This document shows positions 31,867 to 39,061 of a stretch of 41,710 nt of DNA, piece by piece. Source of the DNA: Candidatus Zipacnadum vermilionense (GTDB lineage Bacteria; Armatimonadota; Zipacnadia; Zipacnadales; Zipacnadaceae). The notes below the pieces were generated by a model, which was not told the DNA's origin, searched no databases, and saw only the letters and a program-made list of their open reading frames with translations. Numbering within the stretch: position 1 is the stretch's first letter; each line of letters starts with the position of its first letter. The position numbers and the translations under genes were made by a program. Location of the stretch: the NCBI GenBank assembly GCA_029821755.1, contig JALGSV010000030.1, forward strand, positions 1-41,710, read 5' to 3'.

Positions 31867-32910
31867 CTAGGCGATGAATCTCCCGTCCGGAATCACTGCC
31901 ACCTTCCGGGCGTTCTCGCGGTCTTCTCGTACGGTCCGGATAGCTTCCTCCAACCGGCTGAGCGGGTACCGGTGCGAGACGATCTCCTCCGCCGGGATCA
32001 CGCCGCGGCGGATTAGTTCCAGGGCCTCCGCCACATACAGCGCGGGCGAGTCCATCGACGACCGCAACTGCTTCTTCCCCGCGTGCAACTTGGTGGTATC
32101 GAGCGGAATGACCCCGCCCGGCCCCCAGTCGAAGCCGATGAAGACTACGTAGCCCCCGTAGGCCGCCGCCTCGATACAGTCCGGCAGCGTCTGCGGCGGG
32201 GCAGTGACCAGGACCTTGTCGAAGCCATCGTAGGGCTGGCCACACTCGGCCAGCGGCGTCTCGTTGGTGTTGACGACGGCGTCGGCGCCCAGGCGCTGGG
32301 CCACCTCCAGCTTCCCCCTCGCCCGTCCCGCCGCCACCACCGGCCCCCCGGTCAGCCGCCGCACTAGCGGCAGCGTCATCAGGCCGATCGCCCCCGCCCC
32401 CACCAGCAGCACCCGGTCGGTGAGGCCAATCTCGGCCAGCTTGACCATGTCCAGCGCCACCCCGCCCGGCTCGCCGATCATCGCCGCCGTCGGGTCCAGA
32501 CCGTGCGCCGGGACCGCGCTCTGCGCCGGAGACAGCATAGCCTCGGCGAAGCCCTGCGACACGCCGCCCCAGAAGCCGACGGTATGGGTGCACAGGTCCA
32601 CCCGCCCGTTGCGGCAGCGATCGCACACCCCGCAAAAAGAACTGGACTCCAGCGCCACCAGATCGCCCACCGCCACGTTGGTCACACCCTCCCCCACCTC
32701 GGCGACGATCCCGGCTATCTCATGTCCAAAGGCTTGTGGCTCCTTCGCCAGTTCCCCGGCGATCTCGATATCGTACCCGCAGATACCACAGGCGGCCACG
32801 TCCAGCAGAATCTGCCCCGGTCCCGGCGGCGGTAGCTCCACCTGCCGGAAGGAGACCTGGAAGGGCGCCTGGACATAGGCGGCGGTGACGGTGCAAGTTG
32901 GTGTGGACAT
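31867..32910 (-). CDS. zinc-dependent medium-chain alcohol dehydrogenase
   Basis: 347 residues from ATG 32910 (preceded by AAAGGA). Catalytic zinc ligands are C44 (ACGICGYD) and H63-E64 (FGHE); the structural zinc site is C93, C96, C99, C107 (CGVCDRCRNGRVDLC). The NAD(P) domain has VLLVGAGAIGLMTLPLVRRL. The family includes sorbitol, threonine and alcohol dehydrogenases. In this operon it stands between URO-D paralogue A and the Gfo/Idh oxidoreductase, and the two dehydrogenases may act in sequence on a sugar or polyol (inference). An open frame upstream of 32910 is palindrome sequence, not coding. Confidence 0.94.
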   Translation of the reverse strand: MSTPTCTVTAAYVQAPFQVSFRQVELPPPGPGQILLDVAACGICGYDIEIAGELAKEPQAFGHEIAGIVAEVGEGVTNVAVGDLVALESSSFCGVCDRCRNGRVDLCTHTVGFWGGVSQGFAEAMLSPAQSAVPAHGLDPTAAMIGEPGGVALDMVKLAEIGLTDRVLLVGAGAIGLMTLPLVRRLTGGPVVAAGRARGKLEVAQRLGADAVVNTNETPLAECGQPYDGFDKVLVTAPPQTLPDCIEAAAYGGYVVFIGFDWGPGGVIPLDTTKLHAGKKQLRSSMDSPALYVAEALELIRRGVIPAEEIVSHRYPLSRLEEAIRTVREDRENARKVAVIPDGRFIA

Positions 32911-32930
32911 GCTGGTTTCCTTTCGGTGGC

Positions 32931-32998
32931 GCCGGCGTCTCGCCGGCATTCTGATAGAGGCGGGGGTTCCGGCGGGAACGCCGGAGGATCCGCCTCTA
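32931..32998 (+). repeat. pair of palindromes bridging URO-D stop and alcohol dehydrogenase start
   Basis: GCCGGCG/CGCCGGC with loop TCT (32931-32947), then TAGAGGCGG/CCGCCTCTA (32955-32963 with 32990-32998) enclosing TCCGGCG/CGCCGGA with loop GGAA. The outermost triplet of the second palindrome (32996-32998) is the TAG stop of the URO-D gene on the minus strand. Confidence 0.8.
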
Positions 32999-34033
32999 CT
33001 CGGGCAACTCCCTATGCAGATACTTGTACTTCCTCATCGCCTCCGCCATCGCCACCACGTTCTCAAGCGGCATGTCCTCATAGACACCGACGTTCAGCAT
33101 CAGCCCGCCACGCGGGGAGCCCAGCTTATCGATGCACTCCCGGATGTGATCGTCGACCTCCTGGGGAGTGCCGAAGACCAGCACGCCCTGGACGTCGAGG
33201 CTCAGGAAGATCGCCACGCGCCCTCGCATGACCTCCCACATGTCCTCGAAGCTATTGACTCTCACCTGCGGGTTAAGTACGTCCAGGCCAGCCTCGAGGA
33301 GGTCGTCCACCAGCGGGATGATCATCCCGTCGCAGTGCATGTGCACCAGCGATCCCGCCGCCCGGCAGGGCTCCCACATCGCGGCGTAGCCCGGCTTGAG
33401 CCAGCGGCGGAAGGTGGCCGGACTCATCAGTGGCGCACGCTGCGAGCCCAAGTCATCCCCAAAGCCCACGAAGTCCGGCGGCCCTACCTCCAGCCCCTTG
33501 CGGATGACCTTGAGGTTGTGCTCCAGCACCAGGTCGATCATCCGCTGCAGGCCCGGGCTGTCGGCTTCGGCCAGGTCCATGTACAGGTCTGCCGGCCCCC
33601 GCAGCCACTGCAGCCGCTCGAAGAAGATCCCCCCCGGCCCCCAGGAGAAGCGGCCGTCGGCCAACTCGGAGTCGTACCCCGCCTTCACGTCGTCCCAATC
33701 CATGAAGCTGTCCGGGTCGGGCGCCTGGTAGGTATCGAGCGCGGCGTAGTCGGCCAGCGGATGGCCCTTGGGCTCGCCCATGATCCCGTCCCGCACCGAC
33801 TCGTACACGACTCCCCACTCGTCGGTGTAGGTTGTCTTCTCGCGCGGCTTAGGCGCCTCGCCCACCTGCCATGCCGCCGGCTTGCGGAAGATGTCCTGGT
33901 AGCGCAGGACGATCTCCTCCAAGTCCTTCCCATAGCGCAAGTAAGCGCCCGGGGTCGCGTGAGCCTGGCAGTGGACCCACTCGGGGTATTCAAACCGAGC
34001 CGTGCGCAGATAGTTCTCGCGGATGGTCGTCAA
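32996..34033 (-). CDS. uroporphyrinogen decarboxylase-like protein (paralogue A)
   Basis: 345 residues. TTG at 34033 is the likely start: GAGG lies 10 nt upstream and the paralogue's N-terminus (RDNYLRCARFE) aligns with RENYLRTARFE. Other matches are TDEWGVVYESVRDGIMGEPKGHPLADY, GIFFERLQWLRG, FRRWLKPGYAAMWEPCRAAGSLVHMHCDG, DVLNPQVRVNSFEDMWEVMRGRVAIFLSLD and GSPRGGLMLNVGVYEDMPLENVVAMAEAM. The metal site reads H231-M-H233-C234, unlike MtaA (HxC), with Gly at the distal Cys position. Probably a divergent methyltransferase- or decarboxylase-like enzyme. The in-frame region upstream of 34033 is Ala/Gly-rich and not conserved. Confidence 0.86.
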   Translation of the reverse strand: MTTIRENYLRTARFEYPEWVHCQAHATPGAYLRYGKDLEEIVLRYQDIFRKPAAWQVGEAPKPREKTTYTDEWGVVYESVRDGIMGEPKGHPLADYAALDTYQAPDPDSFMDWDDVKAGYDSELADGRFSWGPGGIFFERLQWLRGPADLYMDLAEADSPGLQRMIDLVLEHNLKVIRKGLEVGPPDFVGFGDDLGSQRAPLMSPATFRRWLKPGYAAMWEPCRAAGSLVHMHCDGMIIPLVDDLLEAGLDVLNPQVRVNSFEDMWEVMRGRVAIFLSLDVQGVLVFGTPQEVDDHIRECIDKLGSPRGGLMLNVGVYEDMPLENVVAMAEAMRKYKYLHRELPE

Positions 34034-34104
34034 GACAATGAAACCTCTTTCGAAGGTGGAGGCGGCTGTTGCCCCGCGCCTTGCGGAGCGGGCAGAAGAC
34101 GCCC

Positions 34105-34530
34105 CTACTCGCGCCTCTGCAACAAGGGCACTCCCCACTGGTCCTTCACCCTCACCAGATCCAGGGGCAGCCGCTGAATCACCACCTCCGCCAGCCAGCA
34201 CACTACCGTCTCCGGCTCCAGGTGCCCGCTGATGATGCGCTCCCCCGCGCCAGCGGTGATGTGCACATGCACCTGCCCGTCGGCGATTACCCCCGGCATC
34301 GCGCAGATCTCCAGCGGCTCCTCGTAAACCCCGTACACCGCCTCCGGCGGCAGGCCGGTATGCTTGCCCCAGTGCACGTGCAGCCGTGACAGGGCCCCAT
34401 ACCCCGTCACCAACGCCGCCGTCTCCAACCCCAACTCATCGGCCGCCCGCTGCAGCCCCTCCAGCAGCAGGTCACCGTGGTCGAAGCGGACGACAATGGT
34501 TTGGTTGTCGCTCGACACAAAAGTGTCCAC
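34105..34530 (-). CDS. PPC/DUF296 domain protein
   Basis: 141 residues, GTG start with GGAGGA just upstream. The PPC (plants-and-prokaryotes conserved, DUF296) fold is suggested by FDHGDLLLEGLQRAADELGLETAALVTGYGALSRLHVHW and by GQVHVHITAGAGERIISGHLEPETVVCWLAEVVIQRL, with the cluster of histidines that bind metal in bacterial members. In plants the domain occurs in AT-hook proteins; bacterial stand-alone forms are trimers of unknown role. It is the first gene of the URO-D/dehydrogenase cassette in the direction of transcription, 71 bp ahead of URO-D A. Confidence 0.85.
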   Translation of the reverse strand: MDTFVSSDNQTIVVRFDHGDLLLEGLQRAADELGLETAALVTGYGALSRLHVHWGKHTGLPPEAVYGVYEEPLEICAMPGVIADGQVHVHITAGAGERIISGHLEPETVVCWLAEVVIQRLPLDLVRVKDQWGVPLLQRRE

Positions 34531-34590
34531 GGTTCCTCCATCCTCGGGCGCCAGTTCCGGTCAGCGCGGCGGAGGTGTACCCCGCGCGGG

Positions 34591-35202
34591 CTATCCCCCG
34601 GACTGTGCGCGATGCGCCGCATTCCGGAGCCATTCGTTCGCGATTATCGCCGTTACATCCGGGGCTCCCAACGGGCTCCACCTAAGGTGTAGCCATAAGC
34701 AGAGGTCGTACTGGTCTGTTCTTGGCGTCTTGCCCGGGCCCCCGTACCCAATCTCGACACGATAGGGTGTACGTAGCCTGTCCCCGGAGCCCACCCCATA
34801 GGCGAATGCGAAACGCAACTCCAAGCCGGGCGGCAGATATGGGACGCCATTTGAGATCATGTGGGCATACCCTTCGTCGGCAGCCCCTGGATCGTCGCCG
34901 TGCAATTCTGGCGTGATGCTCACAGTCAGGCCGTACGCGGGTGTCTTCCCGAGATTCGCGACGACAAGGTCGAACGACGACTCCCTGAAGTCTGGGTAGA
35001 CGACGACATACGGCCTGACCTCCGCGTCGCGTGTGAGCCTCATCTCTTCGGTGCTCTCACGTGAGGCCTCGGCGGCGTCGCGCGTCGCAGCGGCCATTTT
35101 GCGCGTCTCGAACGCGTACCATCCCACCACCAGTAGCGTCAGCACTAGAGCCACCGTGCCAATCGCCTGCCATATGGCGGCAACGCCTTGCCAGTCGGTC
35201 AT
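34591..35202 (-). CDS. single-pass membrane protein of unknown function
   Basis: 203 residues. The ATG at 35202 is well supported by GGAGGT 7 nt upstream. One membrane helix at ~8-29 (AAIWQAIGTVALVLTLLVVGWYAF) is followed by a short coiled-coil-like stretch (ETRKMAAATRDAAEASRESTEEMRLTRDAEVRPYVVVYPD) and a beta-rich domain with LVVANLGKTPAYGLTVSITPEL. This arrangement is common in uncharacterised bacterial proteins and gives no function. Base composition appears less GC-rich than in the flanking genes, suggesting an accessory gene. Confidence 0.75.
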   Translation of the reverse strand: MTDWQGVAAIWQAIGTVALVLTLLVVGWYAFETRKMAAATRDAAEASRESTEEMRLTRDAEVRPYVVVYPDFRESSFDLVVANLGKTPAYGLTVSITPELHGDDPGAADEGYAHMISNGVPYLPPGLELRFAFAYGVGSGDRLRTPYRVEIGYGGPGKTPRTDQYDLCLWLHLRWSPLGAPDVTAIIANEWLRNAAHRAQSGG

Positions 35203-35263
35203 AGGAGCCACCTCCCAAAGATGCGTCCGCGTGACGGCCGGAGCGGCCCTCCCGTCCCCATTC

Positions 35264-35291
35264 ATCAATCATCAATCATCGTTCATCAATT
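35264..35291 (+). repeat. degenerate heptanucleotide repeat, ATCAAYC family, copy 2
   Basis: Units ATCAATC, ATCAATC, ATCGTTC, ATCAATT in the same order as at 4439-4466, on the same strand. Located in the 179-bp gap between the two small membrane protein genes. Confidence 0.75.
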
Positions 35292-35381
35292 CCGTCCTCA
35301 TGCTTCATCAGACTCGGCAGCGCCCAGCCGTAGTGCAGACTCAGCAGTCTGACCGTCACGACCGCTCTCGTACCTAGTCTC

Positions 35382-35873
35382 CTAGTCCTCGGTCTCCTCC
35401 GGTTCCTCACTCGGTTGGCACAGCGGCTCCGGGGTCGCCGGGGCGGGCCGGGCCACGGGGGTCTCCAGCGGCCCCTCCTCCGGCTGCTCCATGAACTCCA
35501 GCACCGCCGTCTGGAAGCAGAAAGCCCACGCCCCGAAGGCCCCCGCCGCGATGGCCAGCCACACCCAGGTGTTGGGTGCGATCAGGAAGAGGCTGGCCGC
35601 GCTGAGCACCTCCGCGGCCGTCAGCAGCAGGCGGAGCCGCCGCTGCCGCTCGATCATCCGCGCGCCGATGAAGTGCCCCGCCCCCATGATGAGCAACAGC
35701 AGCGCGAGGATATGGTGCACGGACCAGCGGGAGGTGACCGCGGGCAACTCGCCACTCTCCTGCTGCCCCTGGACCGTCACCAGGACCAGCAGCATCGTCA
35801 TGTAGAGCACGAAACTAACGACCACCGTCAACAGGTCATTGGCTGCTTCGCCGCGTTCAGTCTTGGGCTGCAT
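35382..35873 (-). CDS. four-helix membrane protein of unknown function
   Basis: 163 residues; ATG preceded by GGGGAGGACCGCA. Four hydrophobic segments are visible (LLTVVVSFVLYMTMLLVLVTV, HHILALLLLIMGAGHFIG, LLLTAAEVLSAASLFLIA, WVWLAIAAGAFGAWAFCF), followed by a Pro/Glu-rich cytoplasmic-type tail ending EEPEETED. I do not recognise a family. It comes 55 bp after pheS on the same strand and is likely in the pheS transcript. The stop codon lies within a short CCTAGTC repeat (35373-35394). Confidence 0.72.
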   Translation of the reverse strand: MQPKTERGEAANDLLTVVVSFVLYMTMLLVLVTVQGQQESGELPAVTSRWSVHHILALLLLIMGAGHFIGARMIERQRRLRLLLTAAEVLSAASLFLIAPNTWVWLAIAAGAFGAWAFCFQTAVLEFMEQPEEGPLETPVARPAPATPEPLCQPSEEPEETED

Positions 35874-35928
35874 TGCGGTCCTCCCCTCGGGTCGTCTCCC
35901 CTCCCCAATTGCCTCTGGCGATTTCCCC

Positions 35929-36933
35929 TCAGAACTGCTCCAGAAACCTCATATCCCCGCTGTAGAACAGCCTTATATCGTCAATCCCATGTCGGAGCAT
36001 GGCGAGGCGCTCTACGCCGAAGCCGAAGGCCCAACCGGTGTACTTCTCGCTGTCGTAGCCTACCCCCTCCAGGACGTTGGGGTCCACCATGCCGCAACCG
36101 CCGATCTCCAGATACCCGCTCCCCGAGCAGACCTTGCACCCCTGCCCGTGGCAGAAGACGCAACTGAGCGCCAACTCCGCGCTCGGTTCGGTGAAGGGGA
36201 AGAAGTCGGGCCGGAAGCGCGCGTGGCATTCCTGCCCGAACAGCTCCTGCGCGAAGACCTCCAGCGTTCCCTTCAGGTCGGCGAAGGTGATGTCCTCGTC
36301 CACCAGCAGGCCCTCCAGTTGGTGGAAGGTGTGGCAGTGGGTGGCGTCCACCGTATCGCGGCGGTAGCAGCGCCCCGGCACGATGATCCGCACCGGCGGC
36401 TGCGTCTGCTCCATCGCCCGAATCTGCACCGTGGAGGTCTGCGAGCGCAGCAGCGTCCGCTCGGTGACGTAGAAGGTCATCTGCTCGTCCATGGCCGGGT
36501 GGTACTCGGGGTAGTTGAGCGCCTCGAAGCCATAGTAGTAGTTCTCCACCTCGGGCCCCTCGGCCACGGTGAAGCCTAGCCCCAGGAAGATGCCAACGAT
36601 CTCTTCCAGGGTCGCCGACAGGGGATGCTGCTTGCCCACCCGCGGGGCCCGGCCCGGCATGGTCACGTCGAGCTGTGCCCCGGTCTCCGGCGCCGCCAGC
36701 GCCGCCTGCCGTTCCTCTAAGAGGGCTTCCAGCGCTTTCTTGACGCGGTTGAACTCCCGCCCCACGGCCGGCTTGTCCTCTTTGGGGACGGACTTCATCC
36801 CTTCCTGCAGCTCCCGCAGTTTCCCATTGCGGCCCAGGAAGGCTACCCGCACCTGCTCCAGCGCCATCTCAGTGGACGCCGCGGAGAACGCCGCGCGGGC
36901 TTCGGATTCCAGTTGGAGTAGTTGGTCAATCAT
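35929..36933 (-). CDS. pheS: phenylalanyl-tRNA synthetase alpha subunit
   Basis: 334 residues, ATG preceded by GAGGTGA. The N-terminal coiled coil (IDQLLQLESEARAAFSAAS...) leads into the class II catalytic core: HPLSATLEEIVGIFLGLGFTVAEGPEVENYYYGFEALNYPEYHPAMDEQ, TSTVQIRAME, GRCYRRDTVDATHCHTFHQLEGLLVDEDITFADLKGTLEVFAQELFG, the Cys-rich CVFCHGQGCKVCSGSGYLEIGGCGMV, and motif 3 GFGVERLAMLRHGIDDIR. Length and motifs are complete. A leader with promoter and intrinsic-terminator hairpin precedes it (37024-37130). pheT does not follow directly: seven other genes lie between. Confidence 0.97.
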   Translation of the reverse strand: MIDQLLQLESEARAAFSAASTEMALEQVRVAFLGRNGKLRELQEGMKSVPKEDKPAVGREFNRVKKALEALLEERQAALAAPETGAQLDVTMPGRAPRVGKQHPLSATLEEIVGIFLGLGFTVAEGPEVENYYYGFEALNYPEYHPAMDEQMTFYVTERTLLRSQTSTVQIRAMEQTQPPVRIIVPGRCYRRDTVDATHCHTFHQLEGLLVDEDITFADLKGTLEVFAQELFGQECHARFRPDFFPFTEPSAELALSCVFCHGQGCKVCSGSGYLEIGGCGMVDPNVLEGVGYDSEKYTGWAFGFGVERLAMLRHGIDDIRLFYSGDMRFLEQF

Positions 36934-36990
36934 CTATGTCACCTCGTCTGTGCGCCGTCGAGCAACGCCGCACCTCCCGCCGTTTCCCAC

Positions 36991-37018
36991 GTTCCACGTT
37001 CCACGTTCCACGTTCCAT
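36991..37018 (+). repeat. heptanucleotide tandem repeat, GTTCCAC x4
   Basis: Four consecutive copies of GTTCCAC (last one GTTCCAT), preceded by a degenerate copy at 36982-36990. It lies in the pheS leader between the attenuator hairpin and the start codon. Confidence 0.9.
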
Positions 37019-37023
37019 CCCCG

Positions 37024-37064
37024 AAAAAACCTCCCGCTTCGTCCCAGGGACGAAAGCCGGGAGG
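37024..37064 (-). terminator. attenuator-type intrinsic terminator in the pheS leader
   Basis: On the minus strand CCTCCCG (37064-37058) pairs with CGGGAGG (37036-37030), and TTTCGTCCC with GGGACGAAG inside it (two small bulges), followed directly by six T (37029-37024). It lies between the promoter at 37102-37130 and the pheS ATG at 36933. An upstream CAGGGAC (37093-37087) can pair with GTCCCTG (37051-37045) in the hairpin and would disrupt it. No T-box consensus (GGNACC) or specifier domain was found. Confidence 0.8.
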
Positions 37065-37101
37065 CCTTCGTTATCGAGCCCTACTTGTCCCTGACCGCCG
37101 C

Positions 37102-37130
37102 ATTATACCAGCGTACAACCGCGTCTTCAA
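37102..37130 (-). promoter_or_regulatory. sigma70 promoter of the pheS leader
   Basis: On the minus strand TTGAAG (37130-37125), 17-nt spacer, TATAAT (37107-37102). The transcript would start near 37095, about 30 nt before the terminator hairpin. Confidence 0.8.
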
Positions 37131-37158
37131 GCGCCTGGTCCCCACTCACGTCTCGCGA

Positions 37159-39051
37159 CTACCTCCTCAGCAACTCCCCGAAGGTCATCCACACAATCCG
37201 CGGCAGCGCCGCCAGGCGCGGTAGTCGCTGCGGCTCCTTCACCGTCCGGTAAAGCCACTCCAGGCCGCAGCGCTGCATCCAGGCCGGGGCGCGCTGCTTG
37301 CGGCCGGAGATCACGTCCAGGCTCCCGCCGATGCCGATGCACACCGGCACCCCCAGGTCCGCCAGGTGCGCCTTGATCCACTTCTCCTGCCGCGGAATTC
37401 CCATCGCCACCAGCAGCAGACCAGGGCGCTGCTCCCGGATGTCGGCGATGATCCGCTGTTCCTCTTCCTCGTCGAAGTACCCGTCATGCACCCCTGCCAC
37501 CTGCAGTGCGCCGATACGCTCCTGCAGCTTCCGGGCCGCCTCCTCCGCCACCCCCGGCGCCGCGCCCAGGAAGTACACGCTCCGCCCCTGCGCCGCGGCC
37601 ACCGCGCACAGGTCGCCCACCAGGTCACATCCCGACACCTTGTCCCACAGGGGCAGGTCCAGCAGCTTGGAGGCCAACACCACCCCCGCCCCGTCGGCGG
37701 TGACCAGGTCGGCCTCGTTCATGATCTCCCGGAACTCGGGGTCGTCGTGGGCCCGCACCACCGCCGAGGCGTCGGAGGTGACGACCATATGCGGATGTCC
37801 CTCCTGCATGAACCCGCCCACTGACTCCAGCGCCCCTTGGTAGGTGACGGCATGGAGCCGGACCCCCAACAGCCAGACCTCCTCCGCAGCGGGCGGCTCC
37901 CCGTGGGGCGGGCTTTCTCCCCTGCCCTCCCCCGCGCGGGCTGGGAAGCCCGCGCCACGCGGACGGGGCAGCAACCTCGCCACCACATGGAACAGGACCC
38001 CGCCCCCCGCCAACCCCGCCACCAGCACCACCGTCTTGATCAGGAACAACACCTCAATCATCGCCACCAGCAGCAGCGCCAACGCACACAGGTACGCCGA
38101 CCCGGCCAGCAGCAGCGTGACCACCTGGCCGCGGCTGTATCCCTGGGAGAGCAACAGCATATCGAGATTCTGCCGCCGCCGCTGGACGGAGACCGCCCGC
38201 CCCCCATGCCGCAAGTCCGCGACGTAGGTGTAGGTGACGGAAAAGAGGGGAACACCAATGAGCAGTAGAGGCAGCAGCGCGACCAGGAAGGCCGCGGCGT
38301 CCAGCGCGAGCACGATCGCCAGGCCGCCGAGCAGGAAGCCCACGGTCATAGCCCCGGCCCGGGCGCTGTTGCACGACAGCCGCCGCGCCCAGGGGAGTTG
38401 CAGGAGGAAGACCGGGGCCATGCTCCCGGCCATGGCCAGCTCGGCCGGCATCAGAGGGGGCGGCAGATGCACCAGGTTGAAGATGCCGAGGAAGGTCAGA
38501 GAGGCCAGGCCCGCCACGCCTAGCGGAATTTCCAGCAGGGCAGCGTTCCAGCCAAAGACGGTCGCGCATAGCACCAGCCACACGATGGTGACCGCTGGCC
38601 CCGCCCAGTCCAGGGAGACGAATTCGGGGGAGAAGGGGTACTTGACCTCGGAAATGACCACGCCGCCCCACAGGACGAGGCCGGCCCCGATGAGCAGAGC
38701 CGGCAGCGCCGCCACTTGCCGCCAGTTCAACCAGTCTGCTACGGAGGTCAACAGCCAGACCGCCGCTCCGCCCAGCAGCAAAGCGGCATACGGCCGGGGC
38801 GGCACGAGCCACGGCCCCACGGATACCGGCAATTGCCCCCCAGGCTCCCAGGGCCAGGCGAAGTCGAAGCCGACCCGGACGCCCCACGCCGCCGCCAGCG
38901 AGAGCAGCGTCACCGGGCCGACCAGGTCCAGGCGTGCCCGCGTTGGCCTCCGCGCTTGGCCACGACGCCCTACCACCGCAAAGAGGGGCGCCAGCAGCAA
39001 GGGCGCGACTAGGGGCGCCGCGGTAGTGAGCCAGCATACTAGTCGGCCCAT
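37159..39051 (-). CDS. wecG: WecG/TagA/CpsF-type (GT26) glycosyltransferase fused to a degenerate WecA/TagO-like membrane domain
   Basis: 630 residues. Residues ~392-630 are a GT26 enzyme: DADLVTADGAGVVLA (D453; read here as EADLVTADG), VYFLGAAPGVAEEAARKL, GIPRQEKW (551-558), GIGGSLDVISG (573-583) and RAPAWMQRCGLEWLYRTVKEPQR. Such enzymes add N-acetylmannosaminuronate or ManNAc to lipid-linked GlcNAc. Residues 1-360 have ~10 membrane helices with the order of a polyprenyl-phosphate GlcNAc-1-phosphate transferase (PSFEFVSLDW-like loop at 139-149, GFLLGGLAIV at 238-247), but the acidic catalytic motifs are gone. The linker (~362-390) is encoded by a dispersed palindrome. ATG 39051 lies 10 nt after the leuB stop. 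Confidence 0.85.
   Translation of the reverse strand: MGRLVCWLTTAAPLVAPLLLAPLFAVVGRRGQARRPTRARLDLVGPVTLLSLAAAWGVRVGFDFAWPWEPGGQLPVSVGPWLVPPRPYAALLLGGAAVWLLTSVADWLNWRQVAALPALLIGAGLVLWGGVVISEVKYPFSPEFVSLDWAGPAVTIVWLVLCATVFGWNAALLEIPLGVAGLASLTFLGIFNLVHLPPPLMPAELAMAGSMAPVFLLQLPWARRLSCNSARAGAMTVGFLLGGLAIVLALDAAAFLVALLPLLLIGVPLFSVTYTYVADLRHGGRAVSVQRRRQNLDMLLLSQGYSRGQVVTLLLAGSAYLCALALLLVAMIEVLFLIKTVVLVAGLAGGGVLFHVVARLLPRPRGAGFPARAGEGRGESPPHGEPPAAEEVWLLGVRLHAVTYQGALESVGGFMQEGHPHMVVTSDASAVVRAHDDPEFREIMNEADLVTADGAGVVLASKLLDLPLWDKVSGCDLVGDLCAVAAAQGRSVYFLGAAPGVAEEAARKLQERIGALQVAGVHDGYFDEEEEQRIIADIREQRPGLLLVAMGIPRQEKWIKAHLADLGVPVCIGIGGSLDVISGRKQRAPAWMQRCGLEWLYRTVKEPQRLPRLAALPRIVWMTFGELLRR
37905..37960 (+). 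repeat. intragenic copy of the GGCGGGCT palindrome in the wecG linker
   Basis: GGGGCGGGCT near 37914 and the perfect stem GCGCGGGCT/AGCCCGCGC (37934-37942 with 37947-37955, loop GGGA), flanked by CACGCGG, match the 20334-20411 element in outline. Read in frame it encodes the Pro/Gly/Arg-rich linker between the two domains of the fusion protein. Confidence 0.65.
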
Positions 39052-39061
39052 GGCTTCCGTC

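Noticed and set aside
36991-37018. CRISPR-like array
   Set aside because: Units are 7 bp without spacers, and no cas genes are present.
36934-37100. Complete T-box riboswitch upstream of pheS
   Set aside because: Only the end segments resemble T-box leaders; the specifier loop and the GGNACC box are absent and the leader is too short.
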